From a virus, in IMG/VR virus record IMGVR_UViG_3300046163_000066, positions 1 through 64,000 of that record: 64,000 nucleotides of DNA; one strand, written 5' to 3'. A program made the position numbers and the translations under genes. Positions 7,291 through 15,325 of this stretch are shown here, piece after piece. The notes beneath the pieces are model-generated. The model saw only the letters and a list, made by a program, of their open reading frames with translations, searched no databases and was not told where the DNA came from. Every line of letters starts with the position of its first letter. The first letter of the stretch is position 1.

Positions 7291-7632
7291 ATGCAACACC
7301 GACTAACAAATGATGAAGTAATGATGCTGGCAGGATATGTGAACCCTGTGACCTTGTGTGATGCGGTCATGCAGGAATGGGTTCGACCAGAGGCCATGAA
7401 AGAACTTGCAGAACGAATGGACCATGCTTGGGGTGCTAATCAGGGTGTCGTGGACTTCTGCGGTATCTACATCGAGTTTGGTAAGGACAAGGCGAAACTG
7501 TTTTTGGAACACTACGCTCCAACCGACTTCAATGGTGTGCAAGAGGACGTGTATCACTTTGAGAACGAAGAGGAACGCCAATCGTGGCTCGATACAGGCG
7601 GGTCTGAAGAACATTGGGAGGAATGGTCGTGA
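7291..7632 (+). CDS. Protein of unknown function
   Basis: 113 residues. GGAGAGTG precedes the ATG at 7291, and a TTTAAATACCC box lies at 7243, so a short leader is likely. Mainly helical and acidic with a Trp-rich C-terminus. Its stop overlaps the GTG of the next gene. No family recognised. Confidence 0.6.
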   Translation: MQHRLTNDEVMMLAGYVNPVTLCDAVMQEWVRPEAMKELAERMDHAWGANQGVVDFCGIYIEFGKDKAKLFLEHYAPTDFNGVQEDVYHFENEEERQSWLDTGGSEEHWEEWS

Positions 7633-7949
7633 AACATATCGGACTGTGCAATCGGCACGAGATGTATCAAAACAACGGGACCCCAATCACGGGATTCATT
7701 TTTCCAAAAGATGTTGCAGAGCCGTTAAACTTTAAACATCATTACGGTGTGGCTTTCGATTATTTACTTCGGCCCGGTCATGCGAATGAAATTACTTTGT
7801 ATGTTACTGGCTTGACACCCCTCTTGACCGCAACTTTACTGGCTGCAAAAGCAGTTGGTATTGAAACATTGAAAGTTATGCACTTCAACAGAGATACGGA
7901 AAAATGGGTGGCTCAAGACGTGTCGGCATTACTGACTACAAAACTTTAA
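7629..7949 (+). CDS. Small alpha/beta protein of unknown function
   Basis: 106 residues from a GTG at 7629, six bases after GGAGGA and overlapping the previous stop (an ATG at 7623 is possible but too close to the ribosome site). The C-terminal half looks like a small Rossmann-like unit: strand (EITLYVTGLT), helix (PLLTATLLAAKAVGI), strand (TLKVMHFNRDT). It has some resemblance to small proteins I have seen near CRISPR loci, but not enough to name a family. Confidence 0.6.
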   Translation: MKHIGLCNRHEMYQNNGTPITGFIFPKDVAEPLNFKHHYGVAFDYLLRPGHANEITLYVTGLTPLLTATLLAAKAVGIETLKVMHFNRDTEKWVAQDVSALLTTKL

Positions 7950-7974
7950 GAAGGTGCTTCAACAAGGTGATACT

Positions 7975-8139
7975 ATGGAGAACGAAGAGACATGGCAGAT
8001 TGAGGGTCAATCGAGTGGAGATTCAAAGATGTGGAAACTACACAGTATGTTCAAAGGCACATGGTTGGAAGCCAAAGAGAAGGCCGCAACTGTTTTCTGC
8101 AAGACACATTACACGGCTATTCGGGTGGTGAAGAAATAA
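7975..8139 (+). CDS. Small protein (54 aa)
   Basis: ATG at 7975, 31 bases after TTTAAGAAGGTGC at 7944. 54 residues, basic C-terminus, probably one helix between two strands. Its stop TAA overlaps the next start as TAATG. No family recognised. Confidence 0.55.
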   Translation: MENEETWQIEGQSSGDSKMWKLHSMFKGTWLEAKEKAATVFCKTHYTAIRVVKK

Positions 8140-8264
8140 TGTGGTGGAGTGCTAAGAACCGTTTGGAACGCATGAAGGCTAAGTGGCCGAAGGCTCGAAA
8201 CCCTGCGGTGCAAACCAAGATGGAACGACTACAAGCCAAGATTGATGCGGAGGGTTCTCAATGA
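8139..8264 (+). CDS. Basic helical microprotein (41 aa)
   Basis: ATG at 8139 with GGTGGTGA at 8126, overlapping the previous stop by one base. 41 residues beginning MWWSAKNRLERMKAK, strongly basic, probably a single long helix. The ends overlap both neighbours, consistent with a coupled operon. Confidence 0.5.
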   Translation: MWWSAKNRLERMKAKWPKARNPAVQTKMERLQAKIDAEGSQ

Positions 8265-8395
8265 GACCTATGCCTGAAGCGGTGAGTTGTCCTATTTGCT
8301 CAAAGGTCGGTTGGACTGATGAACGTAGCCAAGTGCAAGGCAAATACCCTTGTTTCTCGTGCCGTGATGAGTTTATGCTTTTGGTAAGTGCTTAA
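8261..8395 (+). CDS. Zinc-ribbon microprotein (44 aa)
   Basis: ATG at 8261 overlaps the previous stop as ATGA. Two cysteine pairs, CPIC and CFSC, 18 residues apart, make a rubredoxin-type zinc knuckle filling the whole protein. Part of the run of microproteins at 8139-8572. Confidence 0.6.
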   Translation: MRPMPEAVSCPICSKVGWTDERSQVQGKYPCFSCRDEFMLLVSA

Positions 8396-8408
8396 GGAGT
8401 GATGAAGA

Positions 8409-8486
8409 ATGGAGATTGCTGATTGTCCTGAATGCGGTTTGGTAATGACTCCACACAGTTCGTGTCAATGTTTCGAGGAGGAATGA
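8409..8486 (+). CDS. Cysteine-rich microprotein (25 aa)
   Basis: ATG at 8409 with GGAGTGATGAAG upstream. 25 residues with CPEC and CQC, enough for one zinc site. Supported mainly by spacing, ribosome site and similarity in style to its neighbours; it could be chance. Confidence 0.4.
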   Translation: MEIADCPECGLVMTPHSSCQCFEEE

Positions 8487-8488
8487 GG

Positions 8489-8572
8489 ATGGCAGATGTA
8501 TTGAAGATTAGAATTGAAGATGAAGAAAACGGAACGGTTTATGAAGAATGGATTTTGGAGGCGAAAGTATGA
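8489..8572 (+). CDS. Acidic microprotein (27 aa)
   Basis: ATG at 8489 directly after GGAGGAATGAGG; the stop overlaps the start of the DUF262 gene as ATGA. 27 residues, two acidic strands. It may mainly act as a coupling reading frame for the nuclease gene behind it. Confidence 0.4.
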   Translation: MADVLKIRIEDEENGTVYEEWILEAKV

Positions 8573-9900
8573 GCAGAGTGTTGCCACCGTTGCCAGATGA
8601 AACCACTACAAAGTCAAAGTCGTATGAAATTAACACCCTTTTGGATTGGTTGAACGAAGGAGACCGATTGATTATCAACAACCGCTATCAACGTGGTGAA
8701 GTAGGTCAATACAAACCACAGTTTAGGACCCGCTTGATTGAAAGTATCATTCGAGGATTTCCATTACCAAGTTTGTTGGTGATGCAAAAGAAAGGTCAAG
8801 CCGATGAATTGATTGATGGTCAGCAAAGGCTTCGGACTATTGAAGCATTTATCAATGGAAACTTTGCGATTGAAGGAAAACATTTGTTGATGTTGGATGC
8901 TACATCCTATGATGCTCTCAAGTATTCTGAAATGGATGCAGACCACAAAGACCGCATTAAGCGTGATTATGAAATGAGTGTCAATTACATTGACGATTCT
9001 ATGCCCGATTGGATGGTTTATGTTTTGATTAACGCAGGTCAAAATCCTTTAACGGCTGCCGAACTTCGGAAGGCTATGTTTGCGGAATATGAAAGTTACT
9101 GGCTCATTGATGAGTTCGCTAAAAGTCCTGAATGGACACGATATTTTGCTCAAGGTGCTTTGGCTCGTGAGAAAGGCACAGAAATGTTGTGTCGGGGTTT
9201 GATGAGTATGCTTTATGGAACACAACACGGCCAGATGTCGTCGAAACTTTGGTTGGAGACTAATCTAAAAACCGCTTTTAGCACTCTGAGTGTAAGTGAC
9301 GTTGAATCTTTGGTGTCAGATTTCAAAAAGACTATGAAACTTAGTCGAGAGATTCTGGGCGAAAACCCGTTCCGTCGGAATAACTTGTTCTCAGGAAGGG
9401 TCACGAAAGTTTCTAAGACCATGATTGAACCAGTAGCGTATGTGTTCTCAAACCTTCGCAAGAAATACAGTAATGCAAAGTTGATTGAAAGGCAAACCGA
9501 ATTGGTTTCGGCTTGGGATGAGTTTATGAGTTTTCAAAATGACGGTGCTGAACGATATTTGGGAGGAAACAATCCTGAAAAATGGGTGCAACGGAACGTA
9601 GAATGTTTGGAAATCATGGAAAGCGTCATGTCTGGAAGTCGAAAGCGAAGAGGTTCTGAAAGTTCCATTCCGTTGGAACTTCGGATTCAGGTCTTAGAGC
9701 AACATCGGAAAGAGAATGCAACCATTGATTGTTCCATTTGTGGCAATCAGTTGAAAGATGAAATTACGATTGACCACATTGTTTCGGTTGCAGACGGTGG
9801 CGAAACTATTTTGGAGAATCTTCAGCCAGCACACAGAGCGTGTAATTCATCGAAACATTCACGGTCTGAAGTCAGAGTATTTGCAGCGGAGGAAGAGTGA
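8569..9900 (+). CDS. DUF262-HNH nuclease (GmrSD-like)
   Basis: 443 residues. The N-terminal DUF262 domain (about 1-250) has its hallmark DGQQR at 83-87, preceded by the NRYQRGEV strand; in GmrS-type proteins this ParB-like fold uses NTPs. The C-terminus (about 388-432) is a compact HNH endonuclease with CSIC, DHI and AHRACN, that is two cysteine pairs around the catalytic His. Related proteins are restriction enzymes acting on modified DNA or phage defence proteins. On this element it could exclude rival viruses or attack host DNA. The last residues VFAAEEE resemble the [FM]-x-A-E motif of the polyproteins. The start at 8569 is coupled to the microprotein before it. Confidence 0.85.
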   Translation: MSRVLPPLPDETTTKSKSYEINTLLDWLNEGDRLIINNRYQRGEVGQYKPQFRTRLIESIIRGFPLPSLLVMQKKGQADELIDGQQRLRTIEAFINGNFAIEGKHLLMLDATSYDALKYSEMDADHKDRIKRDYEMSVNYIDDSMPDWMVYVLINAGQNPLTAAELRKAMFAEYESYWLIDEFAKSPEWTRYFAQGALAREKGTEMLCRGLMSMLYGTQHGQMSSKLWLETNLKTAFSTLSVSDVESLVSDFKKTMKLSREILGENPFRRNNLFSGRVTKVSKTMIEPVAYVFSNLRKKYSNAKLIERQTELVSAWDEFMSFQNDGAERYLGGNNPEKWVQRNVECLEIMESVMSGSRKRRGSESSIPLELRIQVLEQHRKENATIDCSICGNQLKDEITIDHIVSVADGGETILENLQPAHRACNSSKHSRSEVRVFAAEEE

Positions 9901-9947
9901 TGAAAAGAGAGTGGGACTGGATGTTGATTCAAGAGGAGGAAGAGTAA
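9900..9947 (+). CDS. Possible 15-residue peptide
   Basis: ATG overlapping the stop of the DUF262 gene opens 15 residues, ending in four Glu, up to a TAA that overlaps the next ATG. The chain of overlaps is the only support. Confidence 0.2.
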   Translation: MKREWDWMLIQEEEE

Positions 9948-10057
9948 TGTCGGATATTCATTTGGAAATGAGAGTTTGGCGTAAGCATCTCCGAGAATCT
10001 CGATTGAAGAGTCAGAAGTGTGAAAATTGTAAGTGTCAAACTGAGGTGAAAGAGTAA
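9947..10057 (+). CDS. Basic microprotein with CxxC pair (36 aa)
   Basis: ATG at 9947 after GAGGAGGAAGA. 36 residues: a basic helix, then CENCKC. It overlaps the next start by one base. Possibly a small RNA- or DNA-binding knuckle. Confidence 0.5.
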   Translation: MSDIHLEMRVWRKHLRESRLKSQKCENCKCQTEVKE

Positions 10058-10167
10058 TGGATTGTATTTCTTGTCATCGAAGTTTTATGAAACCAAATGT
10101 GGAATCTGATGATGGAATCCAGAGTAATCTGTGTTCAGATTGTCGGATGATGGAAGACGGCTGGTGA
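10057..10167 (+). CDS. Zinc-knuckle microprotein (36 aa)
   Basis: ATG at 10057, coupled to the previous stop. 36 residues with CISC and CSDC, 22 residues apart, a treble-clef or zinc-ribbon knuckle. Last member of the operon that started upstream of the DUF262 gene. Confidence 0.55.
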   Translation: MDCISCHRSFMKPNVESDDGIQSNLCSDCRMMEDGW

Positions 10168-10199
10168 AGTTTTAAGTAGGTTGGCAAGGATGTGGTAAT

Positions 10200-10358
10200 A
10201 TGGATGACGCAACGTATCGAAACATGGTGTCGTTCAAGTTCCCGTCGGAAGGACCGGTAATCAACATTAGTGGTCTGGCAGGTGCTTCGGTAGAACAAGC
10301 GAAAAGGTTTCTAACCGTAGTTCAGGAATTGGTTGAGGAAGTGGCAAACCGTGAGTGA
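10200..10358 (+). CDS. Small protein (52 aa)
   Basis: ATG at 10200, 29 bases after TTTAAGTAGG at 10171. 52 residues: an N-terminal hairpin, then one amphipathic helix. The stop overlaps the GTG start of the DUF3846 gene. No family recognised. Confidence 0.55.
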   Translation: MDDATYRNMVSFKFPSEGPVINISGLAGASVEQAKRFLTVVQELVEEVANRE

Positions 10359-10614
10359 AGAGAATCTAAGGTATTACCGAATTACAGACAAGAACATTCA
10401 GTTCTTAGGCAAAGACATTGGACTGGATGCACTACAAAAGGCCGTAGGAGGCTACATTGAAAGTATTCCGAAACCACGTTCAGCAAGTTTCAGAATCGCT
10501 TATGCTAACGAAGAAGGTTTGCTACGCAAACTGGAATTGAATCGGACTGGTTCAGGAATGGTCGGCAGACAAATCGTGGGTCCTTTGGTTATCGGCGTAG
10601 CCGACGATGAGTGA
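10351..10614 (+). CDS. DUF3846 family protein
   Basis: 87 residues from a GTG at 10351 that overlaps the previous stop; GGAAGTGG lies upstream. The sequence follows the DUF3846 pattern: LQKAVGGYIES, then YANEEG, LNR and a final IVGPLVIG strand. This family is common in phages and plasmids and has no known function. The family match is from memory of its conserved residues. Confidence 0.75.
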   Translation: MSEENLRYYRITDKNIQFLGKDIGLDALQKAVGGYIESIPKPRSASFRIAYANEEGLLRKLELNRTGSGMVGRQIVGPLVIGVADDE

Positions 10615-10617
10615 TTC

Positions 10618-10634
10618 TTTAAGTATCAGCACAG
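10618..10634 (+). promoter_or_regulatory. ATC-class promoter (putative late)
   Basis: TTTAAGTATCAGCACAG, 31 bases before the ATG at 10649. It starts right after the stop of the DUF3846 gene and rejects the longer in-frame start at 10607. Confidence 0.7.
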
Positions 10635-10648
10635 AACAAGTTTCGGTG

Positions 10649-11368
10649 ATGGAAGTCAGGTATAATACGAAATTAGATGATATTATCGTCACTAAGCGTG
10701 ACCCTTCTTTGGCAGAGGACCATCAATCTTGGTTGATGTGGTGGTTGGTGGAGAATCGACCGTTTGGAATGATTCAATGGTGGTATGTTGTAGATGAAGA
10801 GTGGGGAAATGAAGTAGAAATCGAGGTGGAGTATTTAGAAGAAGACGGGGAGTCTCTCGGTGGAGGGAATTGGAACAGACTAAGCAGAAACTACAAAACT
10901 TTGGGCGGAAGTTCTGGCAAGGGAAACTATTTCGTGTCGGCACATCAAAACTTGGAGGCTCCCGGAATATCGGACTGGGAAAATGGAAGGGAGTCTGGTT
11001 TCACGGAACGAATGGAAATTATGGCTCGGATGGTGCAAGGTTTCTGGGATGAAACTATTGGTATAGAAGTTGATGAACAATTCTTCATAGAAAATAATGG
11101 TTGGTATCTGGCAGAACAGCCAATGGCTGGCATGGATAACCGAGTCAGATTGTTTTACAGAGGCAGTAATGATAAGACTCACGGACTTGTGGTTGAGGTT
11201 ACGTCTGATTTTATGCCAGTTGGTGTGAAAAATGTTGGTTCGCTGACGTATAATGACATTGAAACATCCACGATTAGATTTTTGGATGAAAATGATTCAT
11301 GGGTTTTGCCAACCCAAGTTTTGGAAGTATTGAATTGGGGCAGATTCCCAACTGTATTTTTAGAATGA
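10649..11368 (+). CDS. Protein of unknown function
   Basis: 239 residues from the ATG at 10649 set by the promoter at 10618. Strand-rich, with many Trp and acidic residues and Gly/Asn turns, and no membrane segment. No family recognised. The promoter class, shared with the minus-strand operons, suggests late expression and perhaps a virion role; this is inference. Confidence 0.6.
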   Translation: MEVRYNTKLDDIIVTKRDPSLAEDHQSWLMWWLVENRPFGMIQWWYVVDEEWGNEVEIEVEYLEEDGESLGGGNWNRLSRNYKTLGGSSGKGNYFVSAHQNLEAPGISDWENGRESGFTERMEIMARMVQGFWDETIGIEVDEQFFIENNGWYLAEQPMAGMDNRVRLFYRGSNDKTHGLVVEVTSDFMPVGVKNVGSLTYNDIETSTIRFLDENDSWVLPTQVLEVLNWGRFPTVFLE

Positions 11369-11401
11369 AACTTTAAGTCGGTGACTGACAGTAGTTCTAC
11401 A

Positions 11402-11755
11402 ATGGCTACTGACTTACCGAGACATTGGTGTATTGTGTGTCGGAGTCCCAAATCAGATTTGATATTGGATTCAAATCTAAGATACAACCACTACGAAGGC
11501 CGATACTGTGAAAGTTGCGCTCCAGATGTTTGGGAGTGTCCAGAGTGTCCTCGAAAGTTTTACATTGGCAAAATGCCAGCCAATACGAAACCTCGTCATT
11601 ATCGAGATGTAGTTCCTGCCGAAGTGGATGCTCGGATGAGAACAGTTCGAGAAGAATGCCCGGGTTGGAAATCCGATAAAAGGTTAGCAGCAGAGCGATA
11701 TTATGGCTTTTCGACCAGAGTTCCGAGTGCTAAAACGCAACCTCGTGCCATTTGA
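11402..11755 (+). CDS. Zinc-finger protein
   Basis: 117 residues from the ATG at 11402, 30 bases after TTTAAGTCGGTGACT. Three cysteine pairs, CIVC, CESC and CPEC followed by a single Cys, suggest two zinc sites in the first 60 residues. The C-terminal half is basic and helical. Probably binds nucleic acid; no family named. Confidence 0.6.
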   Translation: MATDLPRHWCIVCRSPKSDLILDSNLRYNHYEGRYCESCAPDVWECPECPRKFYIGKMPANTKPRHYRDVVPAEVDARMRTVREECPGWKSDKRLAAERYYGFSTRVPSAKTQPRAI

Positions 11756-11798
11756 AAAAAGGCATACAGTTATAAGGGTGATATGTAGTGGATAGGTC

Positions 11799-12701
11799 AT
11801 GGTTCGATTTGGCTACGCTTGTATTAACTCACAATTGAGGGCTGAAGGCATTTACACCAATCGTAAGTTTGGTAGCGTGGCTCGTGCTATTGATGCTGGT
11901 TTGGAAGGTCTAAGCGAGCGTGCCTTGCTGAATGTTTCTGACCTTGAGCGTATCGTGCATTGGAATGCTGACAACGGTGTTGAGGTATTCAGGATTAGTA
12001 GCGAGATGTTCAGTCATATTACACATCCCGAAGCAGGTTATCAGTTGGAGGACTTGCCTGACTACGACGAGATTGCCGACATTATGGCTCGCACAGGTCG
12101 CTTTGCTCAATCAGTCAATCAACGACTCAGTTTTCATCCGGGTCCTTTCAATGTGTTGGGTAGCACTCGTGAGTCAGTAGTAGCCAAGACTATTATTGAA
12201 CTCAACCATCATGGCAAGGTCATGGATATGTTGGCTCAACCCAGAGACCATCGAGCCAAGATTAACATTCATGTTGGCACAGGTCAAGAGGGTGCATTGG
12301 AACGCTTCGCTCGCAACGTGGATATGTTGAATGAGTCGGTGCGTAGTCGTTTGACTGTTGAGAACGATGACCGAGCCAGTTTGCATTCTGTGGCTGACTT
12401 AGCCCCTATGAGTCACGACATTGATGTTCCTGTGGTGTTTGACTATCATCATCACCAGTTCTGTGATGGTGGCTTGAGCGAGCAACAAGCCCTTGAGTTA
12501 GCACTTGATACTTGGTCTGTTCGCCCTTGCACACACTATTCCGAGAGTGCAGGTCTTGAAGTCAATAATCCAAAGTTTTCGGGCAAGCCTACGCCAGCAC
12601 ACAGTATTCTGGTTGCAGGTCCTGTCGAAACTTACGGCCATGACTTTGATTGTGTTATCGAGGCTAAGGGCAAGGAACTGGCTATGGCTCAGTTATTGTG
12701 A
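11799..12701 (+). CDS. uvsE: UV damage endonuclease UvsE/UVDE
   Basis: 300 residues, the normal length. The enzyme is a metal-dependent TIM barrel that nicks DNA 5' of UV lesions. Visible family features are the start (VRFGYACIN), the FRISSEMF strand, SFHPGPF, NIHVGTGQEG, LTVENDD, and FDYHHHQFCDG with the metal-binding His cluster, then the C-terminal Lys/His region. The promoter TTATAAGGGTGATA lies 29 bases before the ATG. Codon choice (frequent GCT, CGT, GGT; few GAAAGT words) differs from its neighbours, hinting at a separate acquisition. Viruses of sunlit waters often carry such repair genes. Confidence 0.9.
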   Translation: MVRFGYACINSQLRAEGIYTNRKFGSVARAIDAGLEGLSERALLNVSDLERIVHWNADNGVEVFRISSEMFSHITHPEAGYQLEDLPDYDEIADIMARTGRFAQSVNQRLSFHPGPFNVLGSTRESVVAKTIIELNHHGKVMDMLAQPRDHRAKINIHVGTGQEGALERFARNVDMLNESVRSRLTVENDDRASLHSVADLAPMSHDIDVPVVFDYHHHQFCDGGLSEQQALELALDTWSVRPCTHYSESAGLEVNNPKFSGKPTPAHSILVAGPVETYGHDFDCVIEAKGKELAMAQLL

Positions 12702-12749
12702 GGGTTTAAATACCCTGACGTTATCGTAGTGTTTGAGAGGCGAAGAAAA

Positions 12750-13106
12750 ATGATGCCAAGTGAATATGATATTGGAGATTTGATGGGAATGACTGACGAT
12801 GAATACCGTCGAGGCTACGAAGTCCGACAGGGACTTTCTGTGAGTATGCCCTGTGAAGACGACGACGGCAACCAAGTTTGGGTAACAGCAGGGCGTGGAA
12901 GCGTCAATATGCGTCGAATGACTGGTCAAGACACCTGTTGGTGGGTCAGCCTGTGTGAGAAGGACCCTGCCGGTGGATGGGGAGAAGAATTGATTCGTAT
13001 GACGGATGATGTGGATGAACCCAATGACCTCCATGACTTGTTGGAAGATATGGGAGTTTCAGATTATCAAGTGCATCGAGCCATCAGAATGTGGCTGTGG
13101 GGTTGA
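12750..13106 (+). CDS. Acidic protein of unknown function
   Basis: 118 residues from the ATG at 12750 (GTG at 12729 is possible). The palindromic box GGGTTTAAATACCC at 12703 is the promoter. Acidic, with two Met/Asp-rich helices and a Trp-rich strand. No family recognised. Confidence 0.55.
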   Translation: MMPSEYDIGDLMGMTDDEYRRGYEVRQGLSVSMPCEDDDGNQVWVTAGRGSVNMRRMTGQDTCWWVSLCEKDPAGGWGEELIRMTDDVDEPNDLHDLLEDMGVSDYQVHRAIRMWLWG

Positions 13107-13139
13107 AGGGTTTAAATACTGTGGAGTGGAGGAACTGAT

Positions 13140-13325
13140 ATGAGTAAGATGTGTAGCGAGATACATAACGGACCAGAGGCGCAGCCAGACCCCGGGTTCT
13201 GTGCATGGGAGTTTGACTGGAGTTCGTCAGGTTTGACGGCTTGTTGTTCCGAATGTGGAGCAGAGATTGATGGAGATTGGGGCGGAAGCCTCAATTGGTG
13301 GTCTAACGACGACGAGGAGGAATGA
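13140..13325 (+). CDS. Small zinc-binding protein (61 aa)
   Basis: ATG at 13140, 28 bases after TTTAAATACTG at 13112. Cysteines at the N-terminus and CCSECGAEI in the middle can form one zinc site; the tail is acidic. The stop overlaps the next gene. No family recognised. Confidence 0.55.
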   Translation: MSKMCSEIHNGPEAQPDPGFCAWEFDWSSSGLTACCSECGAEIDGDWGGSLNWWSNDDEEE

Positions 13326-13327
13326 AC

Positions 13328-13690
13328 ATGGAGAACAGATATTGGATTGGAGACCCTTGCTACGTTGTTTCAGACGACGATTGGGATTTGTTTTGTTCTG
13401 GAACCAATAGTGACGACCTCGGTGAGTTTGTGGATTATCACGGTCAAAGGATTTACTTTCATAGTGCTGGCGGAGATGGTGAGTGGAGTTTCTACTGTGG
13501 CCGTTTCTGCGTGGATTCAGGAATCTTTGCGGTCATTGACTTGAGTTTGATGCCACCGACGATGGATGAAAGTGGCTTGGCTCATGGAATCCTGTTCGAC
13601 AGCAAACCTGACCTCGATACAGATGATTACACCGTGATTATCAACGGCGAGAAGGATTTTAATTCAGAGAGAGATGAACGAGGGTGGTGA
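13328..13690 (+). CDS. Conserved phage-type protein of unknown function
   Basis: 120 residues from the ATG at 13328, six bases after GAGGAGGA (an ATG at 13322 is too close). It begins YWIGDPCYVV and contains GRFCVDSGIFAVIDLSLM. This IGDPCY / VDSG pattern recurs in small phage proteins of unknown role. Probably a beta-sandwich. The family resemblance is from memory and is moderate. Confidence 0.6.
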   Translation: MENRYWIGDPCYVVSDDDWDLFCSGTNSDDLGEFVDYHGQRIYFHSAGGDGEWSFYCGRFCVDSGIFAVIDLSLMPPTMDESGLAHGILFDSKPDLDTDDYTVIINGEKDFNSERDERGW

Positions 13691-13694
13691 CGGC

Positions 13695-14069
13695 GTGAAA
13701 GTTCGATTTCATCTCGGTGCGGGTCCAAACAAAGGACACTTTCAAGTGCGAGATGGCAACGATGTTCGATATTATGACCCAGCGAAGTTTCAACTTCGTA
13801 TGAGGGATGGTCGTTTGCACAATCGTCAAACTACGGCAAAGAGAATCAACTGCGGAGAGATTAACAAAACGGTGTGTTCGTGGATTGATTGCGAAAGTTT
13901 GGAGATTGCACCTGCTGGTTCTTGGGATATGCACCCATCTAATCTGATTGAAGTTTCGTATAATCCCAAAGTGGCACCATATTGGCGAGACCCTGATGGC
14001 GGTTGCATTGACGGCGAAGTAGTGCCTGTTCTGCAAACTGTCGGTAAGAAAGTTTATAGGGTTCGTTAG
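13695..14069 (+). CDS. Conserved hypothetical protein
   Basis: 124 residues from a GTG at 13695 with GGTGGTGA four bases upstream; an ATG at 13674 inside the previous gene is the alternative. It begins KVRFHLGAGPNKGHFQV and continues with an RDG/YYDP strand pattern, then CGEINKTVCSWIDC. It looks like a small all-beta protein. No function known to me. Confidence 0.6.
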   Translation: MKVRFHLGAGPNKGHFQVRDGNDVRYYDPAKFQLRMRDGRLHNRQTTAKRINCGEINKTVCSWIDCESLEIAPAGSWDMHPSNLIEVSYNPKVAPYWRDPDGGCIDGEVVPVLQTVGKKVYRVR

Positions 14070-14096
14070 ATTGGAAAGGATGAGAACGGAGGAATA

Positions 14097-14255
14097 ATGA
14101 TGACGAAGAGGTATGAAATGAAAGCAACGGTGCTGATGTATGTCACCGGTGAAAACAAAGATGAAGCCATTGAAAAGTTCGAGGAGCGTATGCGTCAAGC
14201 GTATGCTTACTTGATAGCGGATAAGAACATGAAACTCAAGGAAGTGCCACGATGA
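14097..14255 (+). CDS. Small protein (52 aa)
   Basis: ATG at 14097 after GGAGGA. A short strand followed by a helix with DEAIEKFEERM and a basic end, like a small ferredoxin-fold half. The stop overlaps the next start as ATGA. No family recognised. Confidence 0.6.
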   Translation: MMTKRYEMKATVLMYVTGENKDEAIEKFEERMRQAYAYLIADKNMKLKEVPR

Positions 14256-14410
14256 AGCCCATGAATGTTAAGCAAGCGAAAGACGTGATGGCTGCCCACT
14301 TGATGACGGTGGCTTTCAGTTCGGCTCATGCAGACCCTGAAGTAGTCATGGCATGGAACATGATTAGTGAAATCCTCAATCGAGAAATCGCCAAGAAGAA
14401 GCGTAGGTGA
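14252..14410 (+). CDS. Small helical protein (52 aa)
   Basis: ATG at 14252 coupled to the previous stop. Helical, Met/Ala-rich, ending in the basic tail AKKKRR. No family recognised. Confidence 0.55.
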   Translation: MKPMNVKQAKDVMAAHLMTVAFSSAHADPEVVMAWNMISEILNREIAKKKRR

Positions 14411-14415
14411 GATTG

Positions 14416-14775
14416 ATGCCGTGGGGAGTTCCGAATTGTTTTCAAGTAGAACATGATGAAGTGGACGTTGGCGAAGGCATTAACCTTCGGTTGGTGGAAA
14501 CCCGTTCTGGCAGTAGCAGAGGCCAAGCCTTGTGGTTGTTGGCTGACAACGGCCATGTGGAACAGTATTTTGTGAATCAAGACCAATGGATTCAATACAA
14601 CGGCTTGTGGTGTGAAAGTTTGGGGTATCCTCGAACTGGACCTGCGATGCCAAATACACAATGGTTCACTAACAACCGACCACCGAGCAATTACGCAACT
14701 CTTAGAAAGGGTGGCAAAACTCACAAGAAAACGCTACATTCGGATTTGGATTTGAGAGCCAAACCGGAACTTTAA
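14416..14775 (+). CDS. Protein of unknown function
   Basis: 119 residues from the ATG at 14416, preceded by GGTGA at 14406; a GTG at 14407 is also in frame. Strand-rich first half (NLRLVETRSGS, ALWLLADNGH), basic loop-rich C-terminus. Last gene of the operon that begins at 13140. No family recognised. Confidence 0.55.
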   Translation: MPWGVPNCFQVEHDEVDVGEGINLRLVETRSGSSRGQALWLLADNGHVEQYFVNQDQWIQYNGLWCESLGYPRTGPAMPNTQWFTNNRPPSNYATLRKGGKTHKKTLHSDLDLRAKPEL

Positions 14776-14813
14776 ATAGGTGATTTCACTTATTACGAAT
14801 ACAGGTGAACCAA

Positions 14814-15245
14814 ATGGAAGCACGAATATACAAAACCAAAGTAGAAGCAATCGAAGCAGCATCCGACATGATTGAGAGCAACGAATTGACTGGTGTGCTA
14901 CGCCCGTCAGCCATTGTTCAAACCATTACATTGAATCAGATTCACGATACTATGATTGTTGATGAGGACCGTCGTGCTTACATGGTCATTTGGCCTAACA
15001 ATGCAGATTTGGCTTCATATCATCAAGAAGCAAACGACAAGCGAATGGAAATTGATGGTCGTTACGCCTCACTTAAGCAAAAGATTGCTGAGATGGAAGC
15101 CGACAACACATGGCTTCTGAAGGCTCCGACAGAATCTGCTGACAAAGTTTTGGTCGCAGAAGCACCCGCAGACAGTTTTGAAGTAGCAAAATCAGCAACA
15201 GGCCACTTTGAAGTGAAGCCTTTGCCCAACACCGGCTGGAACTGA
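14814..15245 (+). CDS. Protein with central coiled coil, unknown function
   Basis: 143 residues from the ATG at 14814, after AGGTGA at 14803; TTTAAATAGGTGATT lies at 14771. An N-terminal alpha/beta part is followed by a helix with coiled-coil character (KRMEIDGRYASLKQKIAEME) and an extended Ala/Pro-rich tail. No family recognised. Confidence 0.6.
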   Translation: MEARIYKTKVEAIEAASDMIESNELTGVLRPSAIVQTITLNQIHDTMIVDEDRRAYMVIWPNNADLASYHQEANDKRMEIDGRYASLKQKIAEMEADNTWLLKAPTESADKVLVAEAPADSFEVAKSATGHFEVKPLPNTGWN

Positions 15246-15250
15246 GGTTC

Positions 15251-15325
15251 ATGTCAGCGTGGACTTGGTTAATCCTTATTTTGTTCGGGTTAGCAATTAG
15301 CCCGTGGGAGTGGGAACATGAATGA
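15251..15325 (+). CDS. Membrane micropeptide (24 aa)
   Basis: ATG at 15251, five bases after the previous stop. One hydrophobic segment (WTWLILILFGLAI) and an acidic end. It overlaps the next start. Support is positional only. Confidence 0.4.
   Translation: MSAWTWLILILFGLAISPWEWEHE

Noticed and set aside
7629-7949. CRISPR ring-nuclease-like protein
   Set aside because: The C-terminal strand-helix-strand seemed familiar from CRISPR-linked proteins, but I could not match it to Csx15, Csx16 or AcrIII-1 signatures.
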